DNA of 64,000 nt. Source: Methylocapsa sp. S129 (GTDB taxonomy: Bacteria; Pseudomonadota; Alphaproteobacteria; Rhizobiales; Beijerinckiaceae). The DNA lies in assembly GCF_009765995.1 (NCBI RefSeq), contig NZ_LMUI01000011.1, forward strand, positions 1 to 64,000, given 5' to 3'. Each line of letters opens with the position of its first letter. Positions within the stretch are counted from its first letter, which is position 1. Under the pieces are notes generated by a model that saw only the letters and a list, made by a program, of their open reading frames with translations, searched no databases and was not told where the DNA came from. Made by a program: the position numbers and the translations under genes. This document shows, piece after piece, positions 54,150 through 62,896 of the stretch.

Positions 54150-55541
54150 TCAGGCGACGCGGCGCAGAGGCTTGCTCGACACGCTGCGATCAAGGTCGAA
54201 ACGATCGACGAGATGGGCGAGCCCCTCTGCGTCGCCCGCGAGCGCCTGACTGGCCGCGGCGGCTTCCTCCACCATCGCGGCGGTGCGCTGGACGGCCTGC
54301 TCGACTTCGTTGACCGCTGAATTGACCTCATTGAGGCTGCTCGCCTGATCGCGAACCGCGGCCGCGATCGTCATCGCCAGGCCATTGATTTCGGCGACTT
54401 CGGCGACGATCTGCTCCAGCGCCGCCCCCGTCTTGCTCACGAGATCGACGCCGCGGTCGACCTCGGCCTTGGAGGTGTTGATCAGCGCCTTGATCTCTTT
54501 GGCCGCCGCCGCGGAGCGCTGCGCCAAAGCGCGCACTTCCTGGGCGACCACGGCAAAGCCCCTGCCCGCTTCGCCCGCGCGCGCCGCCTCGACGCCGGCG
54601 TTGAGCGCCAAAAGATTGGTCTGGAACGCAATCTCGTCAATGACGCCGACGATCTGGCCGATCTTCTGGGAGGATTTTTCGATGCCGACCACCGCCGTCA
54701 CGGCTTCCCGAACGATTTCTCCGCCCTGCTCGGCGCCGCGCCGCGCCGAAGCGGAGACTTCGGCGGACCTTTGGGCGCTTTGCGCCGTGCGCGTCACCGC
54801 GGCTGCGACCTCGTCCAATGTCGCGGCGGTTTCCTCCAGGCTCGCCGCCTGCCGTTCCGATTGTTTGGAAAGATTGCCAATCGTGACGCCAATCTCGCCG
54901 GCGCCCGCCTTCAGGCTGTCCACCGCGCCATCAACCTCCGCCATCGCGTTGCTCAGCGCGTCGGCGGCGGCGTTGAAATCGGTGCGGATCTGTTCGTAGC
55001 CGGAATCAAATTCCGCATCGAGCCGGACGGTCAGATCGCGGTCGGCAAGGCGGCTGAGCGCGGCGGCCAGAGAATCGACGACCCGCGCCTGCTGGCGCGC
55101 CAGGTTTTCCTGGACCTCGCGCGCCTTTTGCTCGGCCTCGCGCAGCGCGACGACGGCCCGCATGTCGCCCCAGAACGAGATGACCGCCTGCCTGCCGCCG
55201 ATCGTCGCCGCCAGCAGCGTCACCATGACCGGCAGCAACGCCCCATCGAGCCGCTGGTGCATCCATTCGAACCGGTAGATGCGGTCGCGCAGCACCGCCG
55301 TCATATTCTCGGGACCGATATCGGCCGACCGGCGGCCGTTCGGCTGGAATTCGGGCGAAAGCAATTCGGGTTTCAGGCCGATCAGCTTGTCGCGGCCGCA
55401 ATTCATCAGCTTTTCCAACGCCGGATTGCATTCGGAAATCACCCCGCCGTCGATGACGAAATAGGCGTCCGGCGAGTTCTCAAAGACGAACTCGGCTGCG
55501 TCCTGACGAATGGAAGGTTTCCGTTTCCCCAACCCGAACAT
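54150..55541 (-). CDS. Soluble methyl-accepting chemotaxis-type receptor with PAS domain
   Basis: A 463-residue receptor without transmembrane segments. A PAS domain near residues 15-130 ([29 protein letters not shown]) is followed by a signalling coiled coil with the hairpin tip [37 protein letters not shown] (read in parts), diagnostic of MCPs. It would sit in the cytoplasm and signal to CheA. No che genes are in the window. The ATG at 55541 ([10 protein letters not shown]) is favoured over a GTG at 55583; neither has a strong ribosome site. Confidence 0.88.
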   Translation of the reverse strand: MFGLGKRKPSIRQDAAEFVFENSPDAYFVIDGGVISECNPALEKLMNCGRDKLIGLKPELLSPEFQPNGRRSADIGPENMTAVLRDRIYRFEWMHQRLDGALLPVMVTLLAATIGGRQAVISFWGDMRAVVALREAEQKAREVQENLARQQARVVDSLAAALSRLADRDLTVRLDAEFDSGYEQIRTDFNAAADALSNAMAEVDGAVDSLKAGAGEIGVTIGNLSKQSERQAASLEETAATLDEVAAAVTRTAQSAQRSAEVSASARRGAEQGGEIVREAVTAVVGIEKSSQKIGQIVGVIDEIAFQTNLLALNAGVEAARAGEAGRGFAVVAQEVRALAQRSAAAAKEIKALINTSKAEVDRGVDLVSKTGAALEQIVAEVAEINGLAMTIAAAVRDQASSLNEVNSAVNEVEQAVQRTAAMVEEAAAASQALAGDAEGLAHLVDRFDLDRSVSSKPLRRVA

Positions 55542-55823
55542 CGCCGCCCCAAGAATTGAGAATCGATCGAGGAACGTAGTCACCGAAAGATTAAAATTAT
55601 GCTAGGATTCACACAGACTTGAGCGCTTGTGAGCGGGCGGGATTCGATCAGTCGCCGCCAAAAATCCCGTTGTCTTCCACGGACTTGCCTTGCTGGTCAC
55701 CCGGGGCGGCGTTTGCGGAACGACCGTCCCGTAAAGCCAAATGCGAGGGCGCCTGATGCGTCCCTGGAACTTCTGAACCCTCGCTGCGTTATCACAATAT
55801 CGGACTTGGCCGAGGACGCGAAA

Positions 55824-56093
55824 ATGGCAAACGTTGAATATTTCGACGATGAAGGCGCGGCGGCTCTCAGCGACGGCGAGATTCAATCAGTCGCCCGTCG
55901 CCAGCTCATCGGCTCGCTCGTCGTGGTCGTCATCATCGCCGCGGTTGCGGCGCTTACGGCCCTCCGGCCTGTGCATTTCGATATAGCCGGCATCGCCCCC
56001 CAAAAATCCGCGGCGATCCAGCAGCCCTCCTTTGTGACCCTTCCAGGACAGCGTGTCGCCGGTCTGGTGCGGCATGAGGTCGAGCTGCCCTAA
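55824..56093 (+). CDS. Small single-pass membrane protein, hypothetical
   Basis: I do not recognise this 89-residue protein. It has an acidic N-terminus (MANVEYFDDEGAAALSDGE), one strong transmembrane segment (LIGSLVVVVIIAAVAALTAL, about residues 28-47), and a short polar tail. The codon pattern fits the genome. The gap to the next gene (about 350 bp to 56443) holds the palindrome at 56327 and an AT-rich stretch. Confidence 0.6.
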   Translation: MANVEYFDDEGAAALSDGEIQSVARRQLIGSLVVVVIIAAVAALTALRPVHFDIAGIAPQKSAAIQQPSFVTLPGQRVAGLVRHEVELP

Positions 56094-56326
56094 GAGGCCT
56101 TCAGGCCGCCGGCCCGCCGTTCAATTCCGGACGCGCAAGGACTTCGGTCGCGCAACGTTTTAACCCCTCATTGCAGACGGGACTGGCGCCCGCTGGTCTG
56201 CCGCCTTCCGCCATCGCCGCTTTCACGGACCACGCCGCTCAAACGGTCGCGACGGGGCCGAAGAGAAAGCGCGTTCGCTGATCGGTCGCGATAAATCCGG
56301 GGGCGCAGCGCGCTTAACCTGGAACC

Positions 56327-56344
56327 AGATATACTCGTATATCT
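56327..56344. promoter_or_regulatory. Operator-like palindrome upstream of the MFS gene
   Basis: AGATATAC (56327-56334) and GTATATCT (56337-56344) make a perfect 8-bp inverted repeat with a 2-base centre. It lies in the AT-rich stretch before the MFS gene and is a likely site for a repressor of the transporter or the catabolic genes. No regulator gene is adjacent. Confidence 0.5.
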
Positions 56345-56442
56345 ATTCCTCTTATATCCGGCTGCGATTGATGAGAGATTGGGGTCTCGTCACGGGGTCC
56401 CCAGGTGTCCGCGCTCGCAATGCCTCAGTCTTCTGTTCGCTC

Positions 56443-57672
56443 ATGAGCGCTCGCCCGGCAAATCCGGTCGCGGCTCCCACGGCCGGCGTCGAGTCGCAAT
56501 ATTGGCTCCGCAACATGACGGTCTGCCTGGTCGGCTCGTTCACGACGATCGTCGCGATGACGCTGATGCTGCCGTTTCTGCCTCTTTACGTCGAGCAGCT
56601 CGGCGTCAGGGATCAGGCGGCGATCGTGCAATGGTCGGGCATCGCTTATGGGGCGAGCTTCTTCACGGCGGCGCTTGTCGCGCCGCTTTGGGGCTGGCTC
56701 GCCGATCTCCATGGACGCAAGCTGATGCTGATCCGCGCCAGCCTCGGCATGACGATCGCGATGCCGCTGATCGGCATGGCGCAGGATGTCTGGCAATTGG
56801 TGGCGTTGCGCCTCCTCGTCGGCCTGCTCGGCGGCTATTCCTCGGGATCGATGGTGCTGGTGGCGACCCAAACGCCCAAAGACCGCTCGGGATGGGCGCT
56901 CGGCATGTTGGCGTCGGGAATCATGGCGGGCAATCTCGTCGGCCCGCTGATCGGCGGCGCGCTGCCGCCGCTGATCGGCATCCGCGATACGTTCTGGGCG
57001 GCGGGAGCGGTCATCTTCCTGACTTTTCTGGCGACCACGTTCCTGATCAAGGAGGAGCGTCGTCCGCCCCGTGCGAAATCAGCCCGGCGCGGCGGATGGG
57101 CGGCGATCCCCGACAAACGTCCCGCGCTGGCGATGATGTTCACCGGCATGCTGCTGATGTTCGCCACTATGTCGATCGAGCCGATCATCACGGTTTATGT
57201 GGCGCAGCTCGTCCGCGACCAGAGCGAGGTGACGCTGGTGTCGGGAATTGTCATGTCCGCGGCGGCGCTGGGCAGCATTCTGTCGGCCTCGCGTCTCGGC
57301 AAGCTCGCCGACCGCGTCGGCCATTGGAACGTGATCGTCGGCGCGCTCGCCGCCTGCGCGCTGCTGCTGATCCCGCAGGCTTTCGTGACGCAGGGCTGGC
57401 AACTCGTCGGATTGCGTTTCCTGATGGGCCTGGCGCTCGGCGGCCTCCTGCCCTGCATCGCCAGCGTCATCCGGCACAATGTCCCGGACGGCGTCGGCGG
57501 CGCGATCCTTGGTTATTCCACCTCGGCCCAATATGCTGGCCAGGTCACAGGCCCACTCGTCGGAGGTTTCATCGGCGGCCATTTCGGCATGCGCGCGGTG
57601 TTCCTAGGAACGTCAGTGTTGATCGCCTGCGGCGCGGTTTATAATTGGGCGGTGCGGTCGGCGGAGCGCTAA
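56443..57672 (+). CDS. MFS transporter (DHA1 type)
   Basis: A 409-residue twelve-helix major-facilitator protein. Features are LMLPFLPLYVEQLGV in helix 1, the motif-A loop GWLADLHGRKLMLIR after helix 2, the antiporter-type GMLASGIMAGNLVGPLIGG in helix 5, and a second motif-A-like loop RLGKLADRVGHW after helix 8. It resembles TetA/YajR-like efflux pumps more than importers. The ATG at 56443 is uncertain; in-frame starts reach back to 56371. It is followed after 62 bp by the ammonia-lyase gene and may share its operon. Confidence 0.88.
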   Translation: MSARPANPVAAPTAGVESQYWLRNMTVCLVGSFTTIVAMTLMLPFLPLYVEQLGVRDQAAIVQWSGIAYGASFFTAALVAPLWGWLADLHGRKLMLIRASLGMTIAMPLIGMAQDVWQLVALRLLVGLLGGYSSGSMVLVATQTPKDRSGWALGMLASGIMAGNLVGPLIGGALPPLIGIRDTFWAAGAVIFLTFLATTFLIKEERRPPRAKSARRGGWAAIPDKRPALAMMFTGMLLMFATMSIEPIITVYVAQLVRDQSEVTLVSGIVMSAAALGSILSASRLGKLADRVGHWNVIVGALAACALLLIPQAFVTQGWQLVGLRFLMGLALGGLLPCIASVIRHNVPDGVGGAILGYSTSAQYAGQVTGPLVGGFIGGHFGMRAVFLGTSVLIACGAVYNWAVRSAER

Positions 57673-57734
57673 GCGCCCCATCGTCCGGCTTGTTTTCAGC
57701 ATACAAGATCAACGTGCCCGTGAGAACGCCCGAG

Positions 57735-58808
57735 ATGAACGCCTCTTCCCTCCCGCGTCAAACCGCCGAAGAAATAGCCGCGGAATTGCTACGTCTTTCG
57801 CCAGCCTATGCGCCGACCCCGCTTATCGATCTTCCCGAGCTCGCAAGCGCGCTCGGCGTCGCGCAGATTCTCGCCAAGGACGAGGGGCGCCGGCTCCTGG
57901 GGAGCTTCAAATCCCTTGGCGGCGTCTATGCCGGCCTGCGCGCGCTCGCCAGAGCCTCGGGAACGGATATCGCCGGCGTGCTCGGACGGGCCGACCGCGG
58001 CGCCGCCTTGCCTGCGCTGGTTTGCGCCAGCGACGGCAACCATGGCCTCGCCGTCGCCGCGGCCGCCCATTTCGCCGGCGCGCCAGCGCGGGTGTACCTG
58101 CATCACCGCGTTCCAGCGGCGCGCGCCCAGCGGATCGCGGCGCAAGGCGCCGAAATCCGCTGGGTGGACGGCGCCTATGACGACGCGGTCGACGCCGCCG
58201 TCGAAGCGGCGCGGGCCGGCGCCGGCATTCTCGTCGCCGACACATCGGACGATCCCGATGATCCAATCGTCGCCGACGTGATGTCCGGCTATGGAATCAT
58301 CGCCGCCGAAATTCGCGATCGGGTCGAAGCTGCAGGCCATCAGCGGCCGACGCATCTTTTTGTGCAAGCGGGCGTCGGCGGCCTCGCCTGTGCGATGGCG
58401 GATGGCTTGAAATCATGGCTGGCGCCGCCCGCGATCCTGGTCGTCGTCGAGCCGGAAAAGGCGGCCTGCGTCGCGGCCGCTCTTGCCGAAGGCGGCCTTC
58501 CCCGCGTGCCTGGAAACCTCGAAACCGTCGCCGAAATGCTGTCCTGCGGCAAGGCGAGCGCGCCCGCGATGGACGCGTTGCGCCGGGCTGGCGCGCGCGC
58601 CATCGCAGTTCCTGAGGACGAACTCGCCAAAGCGCCGCGCGAACTGCGAAAAGGGGGCGGGCCCCTCACCACGCCGTCGGGCGCGACAGGCCTCGCCGGA
58701 TTGTTGCGCGCGATCGGCGAAGAGAGCGACGCGAATTTCGCCATCGACGCGGCGAGCCGCATTCTTCTCATCGTCAGCGAGGCCGAAATCGAAGGCGAGG
58801 CGACGTGA
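57735..58808 (+). CDS. PLP-dependent ammonia-lyase, diaminopropionate ammonia-lyase-like
   Basis: A 357-residue fold-type II PLP enzyme. The PLP lysine is Lys59 in GSFKSLGG; CASDGNHGLAVAAAAH, and a GVGGLACAM phosphate loop, are as in DpaL/YgeX and threonine dehydratases. DpaL releases ammonia from 2,3-diaminopropionate to give pyruvate. The next two genes (amidohydrolase and M20) recall the E. coli ygeX-ygeY context. Its TGA overlaps the GTG of the next gene. The substrate is inferred. Confidence 0.85.
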   Translation: MNASSLPRQTAEEIAAELLRLSPAYAPTPLIDLPELASALGVAQILAKDEGRRLLGSFKSLGGVYAGLRALARASGTDIAGVLGRADRGAALPALVCASDGNHGLAVAAAAHFAGAPARVYLHHRVPAARAQRIAAQGAEIRWVDGAYDDAVDAAVEAARAGAGILVADTSDDPDDPIVADVMSGYGIIAAEIRDRVEAAGHQRPTHLFVQAGVGGLACAMADGLKSWLAPPAILVVVEPEKAACVAAALAEGGLPRVPGNLETVAEMLSCGKASAPAMDALRRAGARAIAVPEDELAKAPRELRKGGGPLTTPSGATGLAGLLRAIGEESDANFAIDAASRILLIVSEAEIEGEAT

Positions 58809-60046
58809 CTTCCCTATCAATCGATTCCCAACGCCTGTTCGCGCGCATCCGGCAATTGGGCGAGATCGGCCGCGATGAAGCCGGAAGGCTCACGCGTCTG
58901 GCCGCTTCGGACGCCGACAAGGCCGGGCGTGATGCGCTGGCAGGCTGGATCAAGGACGCCGGCCTCGAACTGGCGGTCGATCGCCTCGGCAATATGTTCG
59001 GCATCTGGCGCGGCGCGGATCGCAGCAACCTCGCGCCGGTGATGATCGGCTCGCATATCGACACCGTCGTCGACGCTGGAATCTACGATGGCTGCTTCGG
59101 CGTCCTTGCCGGCCTGGAAGTCGTCGAGACGCTGGCAGCTGCGGACTTCGTTCCGTCGCGCCCGATCGTGGTCGCCGCCTTCACCAATGAGGAAGGCGTG
59201 CGCTACGCACCCGATATGATGGGCTCGCTCGTCTATGCCGGCGGGCTTGGCGTCGATGAAGCGCTGGCGTCGGTCGACGCGGATGGAGCGACGCTTGGCG
59301 CGGAACTGGCGCGCATCGGCTATGCCGGGCAAAAGGAGCCGGGCTTCCTGCGCCCGCACGCCTATATCGAACTTCACATCGAACAGGGGCCGATTCTCGA
59401 TCGCGAGGGGATCGCCATCGGCGCCGTGGAGAATCTGCAGGGCATTTCATGGCGGCGCGTGACGATCGAAGGCGTCGCCAATCATGCCGGCACGACGCCG
59501 ATGGCGATGCGGCGCGACGCGGGCTATGCGGCCGCCAAGGTCGTCGCCTTCCTGCATGATCTTGCCGCCGGCGCCAACGCCCCGACCGTGGCGACGGTCG
59601 GCTGCATGCGCTTTGAGCCGAATGCGATCAATGTGATCCCCGCGCGCGCCATTTTCACCATCGATCTGCGCGAGCCGGATGAAGCGCGATTGCGCGAAGC
59701 GGAAGCGGCGCTTGAGCTTTATCTGACCCAACTGGCGGAGCAGGAATCCGTTTCGATCGCGGTAGAGCGGCTGGCGCGTTTCGAGCCCGTGACGTTCGAC
59801 AATAAGATCGTCCAACTCATCGAGCAGGCCGCTCATCAGCGCGGCCTCAGCGCCAAGCGCATGACTTCGGGCGCCGGCCATGACGCGCAGATGATGGCGC
59901 GCCTCTGCCCGGCCGCGATGATCTTTGTTCCGAGCGTCGACGGCATCAGCCACAATCCGCGCGAACATACGTCTCCCGCCGACCTTGCCGCCGGCGCTAA
60001 TGTGTTGCTCGATGTGGTTCGTCGTCTCGCGGCGGAACAGGAATAG
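58805..60046 (+). CDS. Allantoate / N-carbamoyl-amino-acid amidohydrolase (M20, hydantoinase/carbamoylase family)
   Basis: A 413-residue M20-family metalloenzyme. Metal-ligand motifs are MIGSHIDTVVDAGIYDG and TNEEGVRYAPDMMGS, then ELHIEQGPILDREG, GVANHAGTTPM, and the C-terminal SGAGHDAQMMA and DGISHNPREHT. It cleaves ureido or amide bonds such as those of allantoate or N-carbamoyl-amino acids. A GTG start overlaps the previous TGA (GTGA), so it is translationally coupled to the ammonia-lyase. Confidence 0.92.
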   Translation: MTSLSIDSQRLFARIRQLGEIGRDEAGRLTRLAASDADKAGRDALAGWIKDAGLELAVDRLGNMFGIWRGADRSNLAPVMIGSHIDTVVDAGIYDGCFGVLAGLEVVETLAAADFVPSRPIVVAAFTNEEGVRYAPDMMGSLVYAGGLGVDEALASVDADGATLGAELARIGYAGQKEPGFLRPHAYIELHIEQGPILDREGIAIGAVENLQGISWRRVTIEGVANHAGTTPMAMRRDAGYAAAKVVAFLHDLAAGANAPTVATVGCMRFEPNAINVIPARAIFTIDLREPDEARLREAEAALELYLTQLAEQESVSIAVERLARFEPVTFDNKIVQLIEQAAHQRGLSAKRMTSGAGHDAQMMARLCPAAMIFVPSVDGISHNPREHTSPADLAAGANVLLDVVRRLAAEQE

Positions 60047-60051
60047 AATCC

Positions 60052-61215
60052 ATGGCGAAGCTCGATCTCGACGCGCTTGCAAAAGAGATGACGGAATGGC
60101 GCCATGATCTCCACGCCCATCCCGAATTTGGCTTCGAGGAGAAGCGCACGGCGGCGTTCGTCGCGGCCAAGCTGCGGGGCTTCGGCCTCGACGAAATCGC
60201 CGAAGGAATCGGCGGCACCGGCATTGTCGGCGCGCTGCGCCTTGGAACGTCCAATCGCGCCATTGCGCTCAGGGCCGATATGGATGCATTGCGCATCGAT
60301 GAGCAGGGAACGCAGGCTTATAAGTCTCGACATTCCGGGCTGATGCACGCTTGCGGCCACGACGGGCATACCGCGATGTTGCTCGGCGCGGCCAAATTGC
60401 TCGCCGCCGAGGGGGGCTTTGACGGCGCCATTCGATTCATCTTCCAACCGGCCGAGGAATGGGGCAAGGGCGCGCTCGCCATGCTCGCCGATGGCCTAAT
60501 GGCGCGCTTTCCCTTTGACGAAATCTACGGCCTGCACAATTGGCCGGGCTTGCCGGTCGGCAGTTTCGAAACGCGAGTCGGTCCGCTGCTGGCGGCCGAG
60601 GATAATTTCGAGATCACGCTCAACGGCATCGGCGGCCATGCGGCGCGCCCGCATGAGGGGCGCGAGGTTCTCGTCGCCGCTTGCGCGCTCGTCGTCAGCC
60701 TGCAAACGATTGTGGCGCGCCGGCTCAACCCAGCCGATATCGCCGTCGTCTCGGCGACTGAGCTGATCGCCGACGGCGCGCGCAATATCCTGCCGGGCAT
60801 GGCGCGCGTGCTCGGCGACGCGAGAAGCTTCCGCCCCGAAGTCAGCGCCGAAATCGAAGCGCAGATCCGGCGCATCGCGGCGGGGACCGCAGCCCTCTAC
60901 GATTGCTCGGCCGAAGTCGCCTACATCAGGGAGTTCACGCCGCTCGTGAACGATGCCGAAGCCACCCGAGCGGCGCTGGCGGCGGCCGCGACCGTCTTTA
61001 ACCCCGCCGCGATCCGCGGCGACCGGGAGCCGCTCACGGCCTCGGAAGATTTCGCCCGTTTCCTCGATCACGCGCCCGGATGTTTCGCCTTCATCGGCAA
61101 CGGCGAAAATTCCGCGCCGCTGCATAACCCCTGCTACGATTTCAACGACGCGGCCCTCCTTGACGGCGCGCGTTTCTATGCGGCGATCGCGCGGCAGCGA
61201 CTGCCGGCGGGCTGA
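60052..61215 (+). CDS. M20-family amidohydrolase (hippurate hydrolase-like)
   Basis: A 387-residue metallo-aminoacylase: EFGFEEKRTAAFVAAKL, ALRADMDALRI, HACGHDGHTAMLLGAAKLL with the dinuclear metal Asp/His, FQPAEEWGKGA, and dimerisation-domain GIGGHAARPHEG. It removes an acyl group from an N-acyl amino acid. It lies 5 bp after the previous gene, so the three enzymes form one catabolic operon, probably deacylating or decarbamoylating a modified amino acid before ammonia release. Confidence 0.93.
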   Translation: MAKLDLDALAKEMTEWRHDLHAHPEFGFEEKRTAAFVAAKLRGFGLDEIAEGIGGTGIVGALRLGTSNRAIALRADMDALRIDEQGTQAYKSRHSGLMHACGHDGHTAMLLGAAKLLAAEGGFDGAIRFIFQPAEEWGKGALAMLADGLMARFPFDEIYGLHNWPGLPVGSFETRVGPLLAAEDNFEITLNGIGGHAARPHEGREVLVAACALVVSLQTIVARRLNPADIAVVSATELIADGARNILPGMARVLGDARSFRPEVSAEIEAQIRRIAAGTAALYDCSAEVAYIREFTPLVNDAEATRAALAAAATVFNPAAIRGDREPLTASEDFARFLDHAPGCFAFIGNGENSAPLHNPCYDFNDAALLDGARFYAAIARQRLPAG

Positions 61216-61287
61216 GGGAAGAGTGTTCTTTTCAGCCCCGCCGCGAATGGTCTTCGAATCACCGACCTCGCAGTCGGAGTTTGATGG

Positions 61288-61776
61288 TCAAAGGTGGGGA
61301 GTTTCGTCTTTCGTCGCCCATTTCTTCGCGAGAGCTTCAAAATCGGAGAAGACGGTCCAAACGCGCGTGTTCGCGCGCAATTGCGTGACGAAGGGCTTGA
61401 CGGATATCCAATCGTTGACGAGCGTCGACCGACACCACTTTTTATAGAGGCCCTCGTCGATCGTTCCCTCTGAAATACCGATTGCGACCAGTTCGTAGCG
61501 ATTCAAAACGGCGCGCATCGCCACCGCCTCCTTGGCGCTTTCGTTGCCTGGCGCCGCCCATTTTGCGAGGTCCCCGCCGTTCTTCGCCTTCAGAAATTCC
61601 GTGCGCTCGGAAAGAGGGGTTTCGTGGGTTTGCTCATTGATCAGAAGATCGAGGGTCGCGCGGCGACGGGCGATGCGCACATTCCACGCGATCGAGAAGA
61701 TCACGCCGATCGCAGAAACAACTATGGCCCCTGTTTGAACACAGAGGCCATAGAACTGAATTTCATCGGTCGTCAT
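61288..61776 (-). CDS. DUF4760-like membrane-anchored protein
   Basis: A 162-residue protein with one N-terminal transmembrane segment (TGAIVVSAIGVIFSIAWNV, about residues 15-33) and a helical cytoplasmic region with the DUF4760-type stretch LNRYELVAIGISEGTIDEGLYKKW. Function is unknown; such genes are often sporadic. It has no clear ribosome site of its own, and a tiny ORF ends 6 bp before its ATG. Confidence 0.7.
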   Translation of the reverse strand: MTTDEIQFYGLCVQTGAIVVSAIGVIFSIAWNVRIARRRATLDLLINEQTHETPLSERTEFLKAKNGGDLAKWAAPGNESAKEAVAMRAVLNRYELVAIGISEGTIDEGLYKKWCRSTLVNDWISVKPFVTQLRANTRVWTVFSDFEALAKKWATKDETPHL

Positions 61777-61782
61777 AAGTGA

Positions 61783-61848
61783 TTATTTGGGTCGGACTTC
61801 GCCGCCAAGGGGCCTTGTCTCGCCGCCCCATCCTTCGCACATGTGCAT
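61783..61848 (-). CDS. Possible small protein/leader ORF upstream of the DUF4760-like gene
   Basis: A 21-codon frame (MHMCEGWGGETRPLGGEVRPK) with a GGAGG ribosome site 5 nt before its ATG, ending in TAA 6 nt before the next gene's ATG. Spacing suggests translational coupling. The peptide is not recognised. The short length means it could be chance; the ribosome site and spacing are the only support. The remainder of 61849-62110 shows nothing. Confidence 0.35.
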   Translation of the reverse strand: MHMCEGWGGETRPLGGEVRPK

Positions 61849-62110
61849 AGGAGCCTCCATTTTTACTCGCGGGAGCGACCCCGACGTTGAGTTACAGGTC
61901 GTCCACCCCAGGTAGAATGTCAAGAAGCGTCTTCCTTAACAAATCTCCACCTTAAGGGTTGCGGAAGCCCTAATTCTCCTTCCCCGATCGTTGCGCTCCG
62001 ATCCCCGCGGACGGCCGATGGGTTCGGCGGCGCGCTCATGCACATTTGTGCGTATGCTCAAACAACCCTCCGGAATCGTCCAGAAAATGGAAAACCCCGC
62101 CCGGCGCTGA

Positions 62111-62596
62111 TTATCCCCCGCCGCCGAGATCGCGCCGCATCAGCGCATGGGGCTTGTCCTTATGCACGACGGTCTGGACGGTGCGCCAACCCGCACGGAG
62201 ATAAACCTTCTCCGCCCGCCTGGTGTAGAGCCAGAGCGTGGGGATCGAAATCTTCCGGCATTGGTCTTCCACCGCGACGATCAGCGTCGCGGCGAGCCCC
62301 TGCCCGCGCGCCGCGGGTTCGACGAATACGCCCGCCAGCCACGGCGTCAGATCGGGGCGCTCTTCGAGATCGCTTTCGGCCAGGCTGGCCGTGCCGACGG
62401 GCTCGCCATCGACGAGCAGAACGAAGGTTTTGGGCATTCGCGGCGCCGTGACGGAGGTCTGGACGGCCTCCAGCGTCTGTTGCAGGGAATGACCGCCGGC
62501 GCGCCAGAACTCGGTCCAGAGCCAGGACGCGACCAGCGGCGCGAGGTCGGGCCGCTCAGAGGTCGAAACGACCTGACGCCTGGAGTCTTCGATCAT
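62111..62596 (-). CDS. GNAT-family N-acetyltransferase
   Basis: A 161-residue acetyltransferase. The fold is clear from VLLVDGEPVGTASL, then TPWLAGVFVEPAARGQGLAATLI, which carries the acetyl-CoA pyrophosphate-binding R-G-Q-G-L-A motif A, and LWLYTRRAEKVYLRAGWRTV, the motif B tail. The acceptor is unknown. It stands alone between the DUF4760-like gene and the gap before mrcA. Confidence 0.9.
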   Translation of the reverse strand: MIEDSRRQVVSTSERPDLAPLVASWLWTEFWRAGGHSLQQTLEAVQTSVTAPRMPKTFVLLVDGEPVGTASLAESDLEERPDLTPWLAGVFVEPAARGQGLAATLIVAVEDQCRKISIPTLWLYTRRAEKVYLRAGWRTVQTVVHKDKPHALMRRDLGGGG

Positions 62597-62896
62597 CGCG
62601 TTCTCCGCGTTCGATCAGGCAATTTCTGTTTTAGAGAATTGTTTCCTCGACACTGCGGCTTTTCCGTCGCATAATGATTTGTTTTGCGGCGACGAAGGCG
62701 TCAGCGGAGGGTCGAGAGGACAAAGTTCGCTTGAGGTTTGGCGGAAGTTTCGAAAAAAGAGAATTTTCTAGATTTTTCGCTTGCAACCCTTTGATATCGC
62801 TCATTCCCGCCAGATAAAAATTTTACCAACCCCTTGATATCATTGACTCGGCCCGCTTCGTCTCTTTTTTGTCGAATCCGGGCCGCGACGGCTCGC
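62597..62896. other. AT-rich gap between GNAT and mrcA
   Basis: A 300-bp stretch noticeably richer in A/T than its surroundings, with no convincing gene. It contains two near-identical 16-mers (62785-62800 and 62828-62843) and a loose inverted repeat past the mrcA stop that may act as its terminator. Confidence 0.5.
62783..62847. repeat. Pair of 16-bp direct repeats
   Basis: AACCCTTTGATATC-type copy at 62783-62804 and AACCCCTTGATATC-type copy at 62826-62847. The 16-bp core differs at one base, and starts are 43 bp apart, about four helical turns. This fits either a regulatory protein site pair or a remnant of a recombination site. The role is unknown. Confidence 0.45.
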
